Below, in pieces: positions 16,355-24,791 of a DNA stretch of 64,000 nt. Below the pieces are notes generated by a model. The model was not told the DNA's origin, searched no databases, and saw only the letters and a program-made list of their open reading frames with translations. How positions within the stretch are numbered: the first letter of the stretch is position 1; every line of letters starts with the position of its first letter. Made by a program: the position numbers and the translations under genes. This stretch comes from DASUCS01 sp041166385 (lineage in GTDB: Bacteria > Actinomycetota > Acidimicrobiia > Acidimicrobiales > JACDCH01): positions 1 through 64,000 of the forward strand of contig JBEEFW010000103.1 in assembly GCA_041166385.1 (NCBI GenBank). Reading direction: 5' to 3'.

Positions 16355-17172
16355 AGGACTTCCAAGGGCGGGTCGCGGCGATCACCGGCGCCGGGTCGGG
16401 CATCGGGCGTGCCCTGGCGCAGGATCTCGCCCGACGAGGAGCGCATCTGGCGCTGTGCGACATCGACGATGTCGGCTTGGCCGAAACGGTGTCGCTGTGC
16501 GAAGGCCTTGGAGTCAAGGTGACATCGCAACACGTCGACGTCGCCGACCGCGACGGCGTCTACCGATGGGCCGATCAGGTGGTGGACGACCATGGCAAGG
16601 TCAACCTGATCTTCAACAACGCCGGCGTTGCCCTCGCCGCCACGATCGATGCGATGTCGTACGAAGACTTCGAGTGGTTGATGAGCATCAACTTCTGGGG
16701 CGTCGTGCACGGCACGAAGGCCTTTCTGCCGCATCTCAAGGCGGCGGGGGAAGGCCACATCGTCAACCTGTCGAGCGTGTTCGGCCTGATGAGCATCCCG
16801 TCGCAGTCGGCCTACAACGCGTCGAAGTTCGGTGTGCGCGCCTTCACCGATGCCCTGCGCATGGAGCTCGAGATGGACAACTGCGGCGTCTCGTGCACGA
16901 CCGTCCACCCAGGCGGCATCAAGACGAACATTGCGCGGAGCATGCGGCTCGATCCGAGCGCCGCTTCGTTTGGTGGGAATGCGGATCAGTTCGACAAGGC
17001 TGCGCTCACCACGCCGAAGAAGGCGGCGCGTCAGATCATCGCCGCGGTCGAGAAGGACAAGCGCCGCGCGCTGATCGGGCCTGATGCCAAGGTGATCGAC
17101 GTCATCTCGCGGTTGCCCGCCGGCGTGTACCAGCGAGTGCTCGTGCGAGGAGCGAAGCGCCGCAGGTCCTGA
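16351..17172 (+). CDS. Short-chain dehydrogenase/reductase
   Basis: 273 residues from GTG 16351 overlapping the monooxygenase stop by 4 nt; the longer open frame upstream is antisense-like and is not used. Cofactor motif TGAGSGIG, NNAG at about residue 90, catalytic Ser in NLSSVFG and YNASK. Classical SDR, likely an NAD(P)-dependent alcohol/ketone oxidoreductase. By context it probably prepares or processes the substrate of the neighbouring Baeyer-Villiger-type enzyme. Confidence 0.92.
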   Translation: MKDFQGRVAAITGAGSGIGRALAQDLARRGAHLALCDIDDVGLAETVSLCEGLGVKVTSQHVDVADRDGVYRWADQVVDDHGKVNLIFNNAGVALAATIDAMSYEDFEWLMSINFWGVVHGTKAFLPHLKAAGEGHIVNLSSVFGLMSIPSQSAYNASKFGVRAFTDALRMELEMDNCGVSCTTVHPGGIKTNIARSMRLDPSAASFGGNADQFDKAALTTPKKAARQIIAAVEKDKRRALIGPDAKVIDVISRLPAGVYQRVLVRGAKRRRS

Positions 17173-17187
17173 GTAAGGTCCGCGCCG

Positions 17188-18384
17188 GTGACGACGTCGA
17201 CGGCCGATCTGTTCCTTCCCGAGCCGACGCCGCGGGATGTGAAGTACACGGTGATCTCGGTGGACGATCACGTCGTCGAGCCGGCACACACCTTCGAAGG
17301 CCGGCTCCCGGCCAAGCTGCAGCCGAACGCGCCGCGCATCGTCGAAACCCCACAAGGTCATGAGGTGTGGGAGTTCGAAGGCGAATTCTTCACGCAGGTC
17401 GGCATGAACGCCGTCGCCGGCCGCCGTCCCGAGACGGTCAAGATCGAGCCGTTCCGCTTCGAACAGATGCGACCCGGCTGCTACGACATCGAAGCCCGGA
17501 TCCGCGACATGGACATCAACGGCGTGTGGGCGTCGGTGAACTTCCCGTCGCAGATCACCGGATTCTGTGGCCGGGTGTTCTTCGCGGCCAAGGACCGCGA
17601 CCTCGGTCTCGCGTGCATCCGCGCGTGGAACGACTGGTTGTTCGAGGAGTGGTACCAGCCGTATCCGGAACGCATCGTGCCCCTCGGCATCACCTACTTG
17701 GCCGACCCGGTGCTCGCGGCCGAGGAGATCCGCCGCAACGCGGCACGGGGCTTCACGTCGGTGACGTTCCCCGAGCGCCCGCACGCCATCGACCTGCCGT
17801 CGCTGTGGGACCGCGACCACTGGGTGCCGATCATCCAGGCGTGTGTGGAGACCGACACGGTGATCTCGCTGCATGTCGGGAGCTCCGGGCTGTACCCATT
17901 TCCGCCAGGGGCGCCGCAGGTGCAGTTGGGAGCAACCCTTTTCGGGCAGCTGTCGCTGGGCGCGTGCGCGGAGTGGTTGTGGTCGGGCTACCCGATCCGG
18001 AACCCCACGTTGAAGATCGCGATGAGCGAGGGCGGCATCGGCTGGGTCGCGATGTTGATCGACCGTCTGGACAACATCGTCGATCGCTCCGGCTACGGCG
18101 CGGGCAAGGACATCAGGCCGTCAGACGTGCTCCGCCGCAACTTCTGGTTCTGCACGATCGACGACCCGGCCACCATCGACACACGTCACCACATCGGCGT
18201 CGAGAACATCATGGTCGAGTCGGATTACCCGCACGGCGACAGCACGTGGCCCGACACGCAGTTGGTCATCGAGAAGGCTTGGGGCCACATTCCGGCGAGC
18301 GAGCTGCGGATGATGTGCAGCGAGAACGCCGCCGCGCTGTACCGCCACCCACTACCCGACGTCGTGCTCCCGCTGGGCGACTGA
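17188..18384 (+). CDS. Amidohydrolase (PF04909-type TIM barrel)
   Basis: 398 residues from GTG 17188, which has TAAGGT 8 nt upstream. The N-terminal metal motif is SVDDHVVEP and the C-terminal part carries the family's VESDYPHGDSTWPDT. PF04909 members include decarboxylases and hydrolases such as ACMSD-type enzymes. The actinobacterial long form seen here is typical of lipid/steroid/aromatic catabolic loci but its substrate is unknown. It is followed after one base by the MFS exporter. Confidence 0.88.
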   Translation: MTTSTADLFLPEPTPRDVKYTVISVDDHVVEPAHTFEGRLPAKLQPNAPRIVETPQGHEVWEFEGEFFTQVGMNAVAGRRPETVKIEPFRFEQMRPGCYDIEARIRDMDINGVWASVNFPSQITGFCGRVFFAAKDRDLGLACIRAWNDWLFEEWYQPYPERIVPLGITYLADPVLAAEEIRRNAARGFTSVTFPERPHAIDLPSLWDRDHWVPIIQACVETDTVISLHVGSSGLYPFPPGAPQVQLGATLFGQLSLGACAEWLWSGYPIRNPTLKIAMSEGGIGWVAMLIDRLDNIVDRSGYGAGKDIRPSDVLRRNFWFCTIDDPATIDTRHHIGVENIMVESDYPHGDSTWPDTQLVIEKAWGHIPASELRMMCSENAAALYRHPLPDVVLPLGD

Positions 18385-18385
18385 G

Positions 18386-19876
18386 GTGTCGGAGTCGACC
18401 ATCGAGGTGGGCCGCGCCCGTCGCACGACGACACGCGTCGAGTACAAGTGGATCGTCGCGGCCGTGTTCGTGTGCGGGATGTTCATCGACATCCTCGACA
18501 CGACGATCGTCAACGTCGCGCTGCCGGATCTCGGTCGGGAGTTCCACGCCAGCACCGCGTCCATCGAGTGGATCGTGCTCGGCTATCTCCTCTCGCTGGC
18601 GCTGTGGATCCCCGCCTCCGGATGGATCGGCGACCGGTTCGGCACCCGGCGCGTGTTTCTCTTCGCCCTTGCGATGTTCACATTCGCCTCTGCGTTGTGC
18701 GGTCAAGCGCAGAGCTTGAGCGAACTCGTCGCCTTCCGAGTGCTGCAAGGCATCGGCGGCGGCATGCTCGTGCCCGTCGGCACCGCAATGTTGTTCCGCG
18801 CCTTCCCGCCGATCGAGCGGGCGAGGGCATCGACCGTGCTCATGGTGCCGACGGTGTTGGCGCCCGCGCTGGGTCCCGTGCTCGGAGGCTGGCTCGTCAC
18901 CGACGTCTCGTGGCGTTGGATCTTTTACGTGAACCTGCCGGTCGGCGTCGTGGCGTTCGCCATCGGATTCCTCTACCTGCGCGAGGAACGAGAAGGCATC
19001 GCAGGTCGGTTCGACGTGCCCGGCTTTCTCCTCTCCGGTGCCGGCCTCGCGCTCGTTCTCTACGCGCTCACGCAGGGGCCGGAGAAGGGATGGACAGCGC
19101 CACAGGTCGTGCTCTCCGCGTCCATCGGCATCGTCATGTTCGCGCTGCTCGTCGTGGTCGAGACACGGACACCGGAGCCCCTCCTCGCGTTGCGTCTGTT
19201 CCGAGAGCGCATGTTCCGCAACGCCACCGTGGTGCTGACGCTCACGTACGGCAGCTTCATCGGTGTCATCTTCCTGATGCCGCTGTACTTGCAGAACCTG
19301 CGCGGGTTCACGCCGTTGCAGTCCGGACTCGCGACGTTTCCGCAAGCCATCGGCGTCATCGTCTCGAGCCAATTGGTGGGACGCCTCTACCACAGCGTCG
19401 GCCCTCGCCGGCTCATCGTGTCCGGCATGCTCGGCATGGCCGCCGCGACGTTGCCGCTCGCGTTCGTCGGACTCGACACGAGCCTGTGGGACATCCGCGT
19501 GATCATGTTCGTCCGCGGCATCTGCATGGCATTCGCGTTCGTGCCGATGCAGGCGGCGACGTACGCCAACATCGCTCCGGTCGACACCGGAAGGGCGTCA
19601 GCCATCTACTCGACCCAACGGCAGGTCGCGGCGGCGCTCGGCGTGGCCTTGCTCGGCACCGTGCTCATCAGTCGGGTCAACGCGGCAAACGCCGGCGTGA
19701 CCGATCCGCAGGCGCTCGCCCGGGGCGCGTTGAGCGGCTACCACGTCGCCTTCTTGGTCGGCACCGTGCTCGTGGCGCTCGCCGCCCTGTCAGGGCTGCT
19801 CATCCACGACGAGGACGCCGCATCGACGATGCACCCGCGCTCCCCGGCGGGCGAGCCCGCGCTCGAACCCGTCTGA
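18386..19876 (+). CDS. MFS transporter, DHA2 (EmrB/QacA) type
   Basis: 496 residues from GTG 18386, one base after the amidohydrolase stop, so coupled. TM1 motif DILDTTIVNVALPDL, motif A SGWIGDRFGTRRVF and the TM5 antiporter motif (VLAPALGPVLGGWLV) are all present; 14 helices are expected. It is likely the export arm of the TetR-controlled unit, paralogous to the MFS protein at 7.4 kb. The tail after the last helix is short and polar. Confidence 0.9.
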   Translation: MSESTIEVGRARRTTTRVEYKWIVAAVFVCGMFIDILDTTIVNVALPDLGREFHASTASIEWIVLGYLLSLALWIPASGWIGDRFGTRRVFLFALAMFTFASALCGQAQSLSELVAFRVLQGIGGGMLVPVGTAMLFRAFPPIERARASTVLMVPTVLAPALGPVLGGWLVTDVSWRWIFYVNLPVGVVAFAIGFLYLREEREGIAGRFDVPGFLLSGAGLALVLYALTQGPEKGWTAPQVVLSASIGIVMFALLVVVETRTPEPLLALRLFRERMFRNATVVLTLTYGSFIGVIFLMPLYLQNLRGFTPLQSGLATFPQAIGVIVSSQLVGRLYHSVGPRRLIVSGMLGMAAATLPLAFVGLDTSLWDIRVIMFVRGICMAFAFVPMQAATYANIAPVDTGRASAIYSTQRQVAAALGVALLGTVLISRVNAANAGVTDPQALARGALSGYHVAFLVGTVLVALAALSGLLIHDEDAASTMHPRSPAGEPALEPV

Positions 19877-19914
19877 TGGTCCGTCTCTTCGCCGAGACCA
19901 TCGGCGACGTGCAG

Positions 19915-19920
19915 TAGAAC
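19915..19920 (+). promoter_or_regulatory. -10-like TAGAAC before CoA-transferase
   Basis: TAGAAC ends 7 nt before the ATG at 19928; its last base departs from TANNNT. Confidence 0.25.
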
Positions 19921-19927
19921 GCCACGC

Positions 19928-21094
19928 ATGGGAGCGCTCGACGGGGTGAAGGTCGTGGAAGCGGGGCTGCTGGTCCAGGGCCCGCAGGCGGCGGCGACGC
20001 TGGGGGAGTGGGGCGCCGACGTCATCAAGGTCGAGCTTCCGGTCATCGGCGACCAGTCGCGTTGGCTGCCGGTGCAGCCAGGCGACGGCCGTAGCGCTTA
20101 CTTCATCGGCTGCAACCGCGGGAAGCGGAGCGTGACTGCGGATCTCCGTACCCCCGATGGCCGTGAGGTGTTCTTGCGCCTCTCGGAGTGGGCCGATGTC
20201 GTGATCACGAACTTCGCGCCCGGGACAATGGAGTCGTGGGGCGTCGGTTACGACGACGTCGCCGCTCGCAACCCCCGCGTCGTGTACGCCGCTGGGTCGA
20301 CATTCGGCACCGAAGGCAGCGATGCCGCCCGCGAAGGTGCAGATCTGAGCGCGCAGGCCGCCGGCGGTCTCATCAGCACGACCGGGCGTGATGGCCACGA
20401 GGTCACTCCCGTCGGCGCCACGATCGCCGATCACATCGCCGGCCAGAACATCGTCGGCGGCGTGCTCGCGGCGCTGTTCGCGCGCGAGCGAACCGGCGAG
20501 GGTCAGCGGGTCACGACATCACTGCTCGGCGGGCAGATCTGGGCCCAGGCCAGTGAGTACACGGGCTGCTTGCTGCGCGGTGCCCCTGCAGGGCGTTCCA
20601 ACCGCGGGCATCCACTGGTTCCCGGCCTGTACGCCATCTTCCCCACCGCCGACGGATGGATCGCGGTGGTCGGCATCGTCGCCCCGCTGCGCCAGAAGTT
20701 CTTCGAGGTCATCGGCCATCCCGAGCTCACCGAGCGGTTCGCGCAGCCGCTGTACTGGGACGCCGAGAAGGCGGAGCTCTTCCCGCTGCTCGATGAGGCG
20801 TTCGAGACCGCGACGACGGCGGAGTGGTGCGACCGACTGCGCGCCGCAGGCCTGCGCCACGCGCCCGTACGAGACCACGGTGAGGTCGTCGCCGATCCGA
20901 ACGTGTGGGCCAACGGCTACCTCGTGAACGTCGACGGCATCGACGTCGTCGCCGCGCCGGTGTCGTTCAGTGCGACGCCAGCGCGGTCGTCCGCTGTCGC
21001 GCCGGAGCTCGGCCAGCACACCGAGGAGGTCTTGCTCGAGCTGGGCTACTCGTGGGACGACATCACGCGTCTCCAAGACGCTGGTGCCATCTGA
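19928..21094 (+). CDS. CaiB/BaiF (family III) CoA-transferase
   Basis: 388 residues. N-terminal GALDGVKVVEAGLLVQGPQA and the ADVIKVELP strand are typical of family III. The expected catalytic Asp lies in GATIADHIAGQN near residue 165. C-terminal domain motif GHPLVPGLYAIFPTADGWIA. It moves CoA between carboxylic acids in beta-oxidation or aromatic catabolism; acyl specificity unknown. Its 3' end overlaps the convergent epimerase gene by 32 nt, an unusually long coding overlap. A second member lies at 32.2 kb. Confidence 0.91.
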   Translation: MGALDGVKVVEAGLLVQGPQAAATLGEWGADVIKVELPVIGDQSRWLPVQPGDGRSAYFIGCNRGKRSVTADLRTPDGREVFLRLSEWADVVITNFAPGTMESWGVGYDDVAARNPRVVYAAGSTFGTEGSDAAREGADLSAQAAGGLISTTGRDGHEVTPVGATIADHIAGQNIVGGVLAALFARERTGEGQRVTTSLLGGQIWAQASEYTGCLLRGAPAGRSNRGHPLVPGLYAIFPTADGWIAVVGIVAPLRQKFFEVIGHPELTERFAQPLYWDAEKAELFPLLDEAFETATTAEWCDRLRAAGLRHAPVRDHGEVVADPNVWANGYLVNVDGIDVVAAPVSFSATPARSSAVAPELGQHTEEVLLELGYSWDDITRLQDAGAI

Positions 21095-22058
21095 CGAGTT
21101 CGTCGTCGGCACTGAAGTCGTACTCGTACCGGTCGCGCCCCTCGGCATTCCACCATTGGTACGAGTCTCGGTACGCGGCCGCGAGTCCGAACTGAGGACG
21201 CCACGCGAGATCGGCCTTCGCTTTGTCGTTCGCGAAGATGGCGCCACCGACCAGCGCCTCACCCCAGTGCACCAGCGGCGCGGTGGCGCGACGAGCGATG
21301 TCGAGCGGCACGTGCACGATGTTGGGCTCGACGCCGGCGGCGTTCGCCATCAAGCGGATGCAGCCGAGCACGCTGGTCACTTCGTCGCCACTGACGTTGT
21401 ACGCCTCACCGACGGCCGCCTCGGCGCCGGCGACGGCTGCGATGCAGCGGGCCACGTCGTCGATGTGCACGAGATGCACGAACGGGAAGCCTTCCGCGGG
21501 CACGAAGATCGGTCGGCCTTGGCGTAGGCGCTCGAAGAAGATCGGCTCACGAGACGCGAGCGGCGTGCGCGGCCCGATCGTGTGCGTCACGCGCATCGAC
21601 GTCGCCGGGAAGCCCTCGTCCTCGAAGAGGCGGCGCAGGTAGTCCTCGCATTGCACCTTGCCGACGCCATAGGCCTTGCGTCGGTCGTCGTCGGACGGAT
21701 CGTGACGTCGCGAATACTCACGCACCGGATGCACGAAGCTCCGTCGGTAGACCGCCACCGAGCTGGTGAACACGAACTGCTTGATGCGACCGCGGAAGAG
21801 CTCGACGAGCGCTGCGAGATCGCTCGGACGGTAGGCCGTGTTGTCGAACACGACGTCGAATTCGTCTCTGTGCTCAGCAAGCACATCGGCGAGCACGCCT
21901 GGCTGTTGCCGATCGCCGTGCAACCGGCGGGTCCCCGGCGGCATCTCGGCCAGATGACTGTTCAGCACCGTCACCTCGTGGCCTTGCTCCGCGAGCTCGA
22001 ACAGCAGGCGCATGCCGATGTAGCGGTTACCGCCGAGGACGAGGACGCGCAAGCTCAT
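21063..22058 (-). CDS. NAD-dependent epimerase/dehydratase (extended SDR)
   Basis: 331 residues. N-terminal Rossmann motif LRVLVLGGNRYIGMRLLFEL uses the GGxxxIG variant common in atypical extended SDRs. The middle has FTSSVAVY, and the active Tyr-Lys appears as YGVGKVQCED. The C-terminal part (FPFVHLVHIDDVARC) is typical of NAD-epimerases. Probable sugar-nucleotide or small-metabolite epimerase/reductase. It is divergent from the phytanoyl-type dioxygenase with only 20 nt between starts, and overlaps the convergent CoA-transferase. Confidence 0.88.
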   Translation of the reverse strand: MSLRVLVLGGNRYIGMRLLFELAEQGHEVTVLNSHLAEMPPGTRRLHGDRQQPGVLADVLAEHRDEFDVVFDNTAYRPSDLAALVELFRGRIKQFVFTSSVAVYRRSFVHPVREYSRRHDPSDDDRRKAYGVGKVQCEDYLRRLFEDEGFPATSMRVTHTIGPRTPLASREPIFFERLRQGRPIFVPAEGFPFVHLVHIDDVARCIAAVAGAEAAVGEAYNVSGDEVTSVLGCIRLMANAAGVEPNIVHVPLDIARRATAPLVHWGEALVGGAIFANDKAKADLAWRPQFGLAAAYRDSYQWWNAEGRDRYEYDFSADDELVRWHQRLGDA

Positions 22059-22064
22059 GCCGCA

Positions 22065-22070
22065 TAGATT
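22065..22070 (+). promoter_or_regulatory. -10-like TAGATT before dioxygenase
   Basis: TAGATT ends 8 nt before the ATG at 22079, within the 20-nt divergent gap. Confidence 0.3.
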
Positions 22071-22078
22071 GACCGCTC

Positions 22079-22951
22079 ATGACGCGGACCGAGGGCGACA
22101 CGCTCGTACCGGCCGATCTCGTGGCGCAGTTCCGCGAGCAGGGGTTCGTCGTCGTGCCCGGATTGCTCGCTGACGACGAGCTCGATCATTACGGCGCACT
22201 CGTCACCGAGGCGGTGCGCTACCGCACTGCGCGTGACACCGTTCCTCTCGCCGAGAAGAGTCGTTACCAGCAGTCGTTCCTGCAGTGCATGAACTTGTGG
22301 GAGGACTTCGACGACATCCGGCCGCTCACGTTCCATCCGACACTCGGCCGTGCCGCGGCCGAGTTGCTCGGTGTGGATGCCGTTCGCCTCTGGCACGACC
22401 AGGCGCTCTACAAGCAGGCCGGCGGGCGCGAGACCGATCCGCATCAGGATCATCCGTACTGGCCGATCAAGGAGACGGCGTCGGTCACCGCGTGGATCCC
22501 ATTCGCCGGCTCGACGCTCGCGTCCGGAGCGATGGCCTACGTGCCGGGTTCGCACACGATCGGATTGCGCAAGTTCGTCAACATCTTCTTCGGTGAGCCG
22601 CACGATCTTCTCGCCGACCCTGAGCTCGCGGGCATCGAGCCCGTCTACGTCGAGGTGCCGAAGGGAGCGGTCGCGTTCCACCACGGCCTCACCGTCCATC
22701 TCGCGGCGCCGAACAAGACCGACACGGATCGGGCCGTGCACACGATCATCTACTTTCCCGACGGGAGCACCCGCGGCTACCCGTATCCGCATTTCGCCGT
22801 GGATCGCGCCGGCATCGAGGTCGGCGACCCGATCAACGGCGACGTCACGCCGGTCGCGTGGCCCCGCCCTGACGGTGATCTCCCGCAGAAGCCCGCCGCG
22901 GCCTTCACCGTGCCCGCCGGCATCGCCAACACCGGCGCGGTGCCGTCCTGA
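22079..22951 (+). CDS. Phytanoyl-CoA dioxygenase (PhyH)-family protein
   Basis: 290 residues. The Fe(II) ligands appear as HQD in DPHQDHPYWPIKE at about residue 121 and a distal His in GLTVHLAAPNKT near 222, with an Arg (TDRAVHTIIY) for 2-oxoglutarate. It is a non-haem iron, 2-oxoglutarate-dependent oxygenase. The family hydroxylates acyl-CoAs, ectoine and natural products, so the substrate is open. It stands alone as a short transcription unit followed by a hairpin at 22980. Confidence 0.9.
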   Translation: MTRTEGDTLVPADLVAQFREQGFVVVPGLLADDELDHYGALVTEAVRYRTARDTVPLAEKSRYQQSFLQCMNLWEDFDDIRPLTFHPTLGRAAAELLGVDAVRLWHDQALYKQAGGRETDPHQDHPYWPIKETASVTAWIPFAGSTLASGAMAYVPGSHTIGLRKFVNIFFGEPHDLLADPELAGIEPVYVEVPKGAVAFHHGLTVHLAAPNKTDTDRAVHTIIYFPDGSTRGYPYPHFAVDRAGIEVGDPINGDVTPVAWPRPDGDLPQKPAAAFTVPAGIANTGAVPS

Positions 22952-22979
22952 GCTGGTCTTTCCGCCCAGATCTCGAAAA

Positions 22980-23014
22980 CGGCGATCTCGGGTAGCAAGA
23001 GGTACCCGTCGCCG
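22980..23014 (+). terminator. Hairpin downstream of dioxygenase gene
   Basis: CGGCGA and CGGGTA pair with TACCCG and TCGCCG across an 8-nt loop, with a 3-nt bulge (TCT) on the 5' side. There is no T-tract. It is either the dioxygenase terminator or a structured 5' leader of the next gene. Confidence 0.45.
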
Positions 23015-23046
23015 TCAGGCGTTGTGAACGCAAGGAGAGCCACCCC

Positions 23047-23511
23047 ATGGACATCGTTCGGAACGCCGACGGCACTCTCGTCGTCCCGGTGCAGCCCGAC
23101 CGCCAGCACGAACCCGATGAGGATGCCGCCGTCTCGCCGGATGCGGTCGACGGTGAGGCGACCACCCGGGTGCTCCACCCAGGCGAAGGCGGGTACGACG
23201 AGGCCCTCGCGGAATGGGACCTGCAACAGAACCCGGACCGCGAGCCGGTGGTGTCGACCGCTTCCGGTCGCCAGGAAGCGATGACCTTGGTGCACGCGGT
23301 TGCGACCTCGCCAGATCACGCGGTCGCGCCGGCGGTAGCGGCGCTCGACGATCCCGAGGCGAGCGGCGAGGCGTTGCGCCACGTGCTCGTCGGCGGAGTC
23401 CACTCCGTCGAGGATTTCGCCGCCGAGGTCGCCGAAGCGGAAGGTGGCGACCCGCTGCCCGCACACGAAGCGACGAAGATCATCGGTGAGGTGCTCGCCG
23501 AACTGGATTGA
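23047..23511 (+). CDS. Acidic conserved protein of unknown function
   Basis: 154 residues, AAGGAG ribosome site 12 nt upstream. Very acidic, with an N-terminal part that reads like a recurring strand (MDIVRNADGTLVVPVQP) and a C-terminal helical segment (EDFAAEVAEAEGG). No signal peptide, membrane helix, cysteine or recognised catalytic motif. Codon use matches its neighbours, so it is a real gene. It stands alone between a dioxygenase hairpin and the 23559 gene. I do not recognise the family. Confidence 0.7.
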   Translation: MDIVRNADGTLVVPVQPDRQHEPDEDAAVSPDAVDGEATTRVLHPGEGGYDEALAEWDLQQNPDREPVVSTASGRQEAMTLVHAVATSPDHAVAPAVAALDDPEASGEALRHVLVGGVHSVEDFAAEVAEAEGGDPLPAHEATKIIGEVLAELD

Positions 23512-23530
23512 GGCCGCTCGGTAGTCTCTG

Positions 23531-23549
23531 CCCGGCGAACACCGCCGGG
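23531..23549 (+). promoter_or_regulatory. GC hairpin overlapping the ribosome site of the 23559 gene
   Basis: CCCGGCG-AACAC-CGCCGGG is a perfect 7-bp stem. The purine-rich GGGGGA that would serve as ribosome site begins inside its 3' arm (23547-23552), 7 nt before the ATG. It is either a terminator of the preceding gene or a translation-limiting structure. Confidence 0.4.
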
Positions 23550-23558
23550 GGACGGTTC

Positions 23559-24791
23559 ATGGCACTCGAGGATTGCTCACGCGAGGAACTCGCAACTCTC
23601 GTGCGCGAGTACATGATGGCCGGCCACATGATCGATCGGGCGGGCATGCCGCATGTGATGGCCGAGCTGGGCGAGAACGCGTTCGCCCCGGTGGCGATCG
23701 AGGAGTGGATGGGAGCGAGTCCCGTCTACACGAAGCGGATGCAGCGAGCTCTCGGCTTCGAGGGCGACTCCGTGGAGACGATCTTCAAGGGCATGCAGTT
23801 CGACATCGGTGCCCCGCCACAATTCCTCGACTTCCGCTATCGGATCGACGATCACGATCACGGCGAGTTCTGGTTGGACCATTGCGGCGCGCTCGCCGAC
23901 GTCGAGCCGATGGGCGAGACGTTCGTGCACACGATGTGCCACGACATCGAGGATCCAACGTTCGACGCGACGGCGATCGCGACGAACGCGCGCGCGCAGG
24001 TACGTCCGGTGCATCGCCCGCCGCGCGTGCCTGCAGACCGTTCACCGGTTTGCCATTGGACGGTGACGATCGCCGACGAGCACGAGCCGCTGTCGGTTCC
24101 GCCTGAAGCGTCCGCCTTGTTGGAGACGCGGGCCGCCAGCATCGAGCTCAGCCCGATCGACCCGAGCGAACCGGGGCAGTCCGACTACGGCGGGCCGCTC
24201 CTCTCCGACATCCGCCACGAGGACTGGTCGCGCTCGGCGCTCGTTCGCATCGCGGAAGAGATCTGCCTCGAGGGTCACCTGCTCGCTCTTTCGTTCCTGG
24301 CCGCGCTCGAGCGGCGCATGGACCGCAAGCGCGCCGTCACGTTCGGGCGCCGCCAGTTCACGGGGGCTGCCGGCCTTGCCGCGGAGCGGTTGCATCTCGC
24401 GCTCGGATTGGATCGAAGCCTCGATGCAGTCGCCCGGGTCGTGGCGCTCCACCCGGCGTTCCTACCGCGGCAGTACGTGTCGTGCACCGTCGATCTGTCC
24501 GATCGCCTGATCATCCGGCTGGATGCTGATTGCGCCGCGGTGGACGACGGCGGGTGGCTGGCCATGCTCGATGCCGAGCACGTCGAGCCGCTCAACGCGA
24601 TCGTCCGGGCCATCGACCCGCGTTACCGGTGCGACTCGGTCGCCGACGGTGGTGGGTTGACGTTCGAGGTGGTCATGGATGACGTTGGCGCGCCGGTTGC
24701 GGGCGCAGTCGAGCTGGCCCGCATCAGCACCGGCGCCCAGTTCACGTTCCACGATCGCGGCACGCCGGTCATGCTCCGATCCAACCCGTGA
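23559..24791 (+). CDS. Conserved actinobacterial protein of unknown function
   Basis: 410 residues from ATG 23559 (MALEDCSREEL); the upstream in-frame start at 23508 would read through a hairpin and overlap the previous stop. Noticeable are a cluster of His/Cys residues at about 105-150 (DHDHGEFWLDHCGALADVEP and HTMCHDIEDPTFDATA), and then HRPPRVPADR. I recall similar sequence in mycobacterial hypothetical proteins, without function. The His/Cys pattern suggests metal binding or an active site. Coupled by a GTGA overlap to the coiled-coil gene downstream. Confidence 0.75.
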   Translation: MALEDCSREELATLVREYMMAGHMIDRAGMPHVMAELGENAFAPVAIEEWMGASPVYTKRMQRALGFEGDSVETIFKGMQFDIGAPPQFLDFRYRIDDHDHGEFWLDHCGALADVEPMGETFVHTMCHDIEDPTFDATAIATNARAQVRPVHRPPRVPADRSPVCHWTVTIADEHEPLSVPPEASALLETRAASIELSPIDPSEPGQSDYGGPLLSDIRHEDWSRSALVRIAEEICLEGHLLALSFLAALERRMDRKRAVTFGRRQFTGAAGLAAERLHLALGLDRSLDAVARVVALHPAFLPRQYVSCTVDLSDRLIIRLDADCAAVDDGGWLAMLDAEHVEPLNAIVRAIDPRYRCDSVADGGGLTFEVVMDDVGAPVAGAVELARISTGAQFTFHDRGTPVMLRSNP

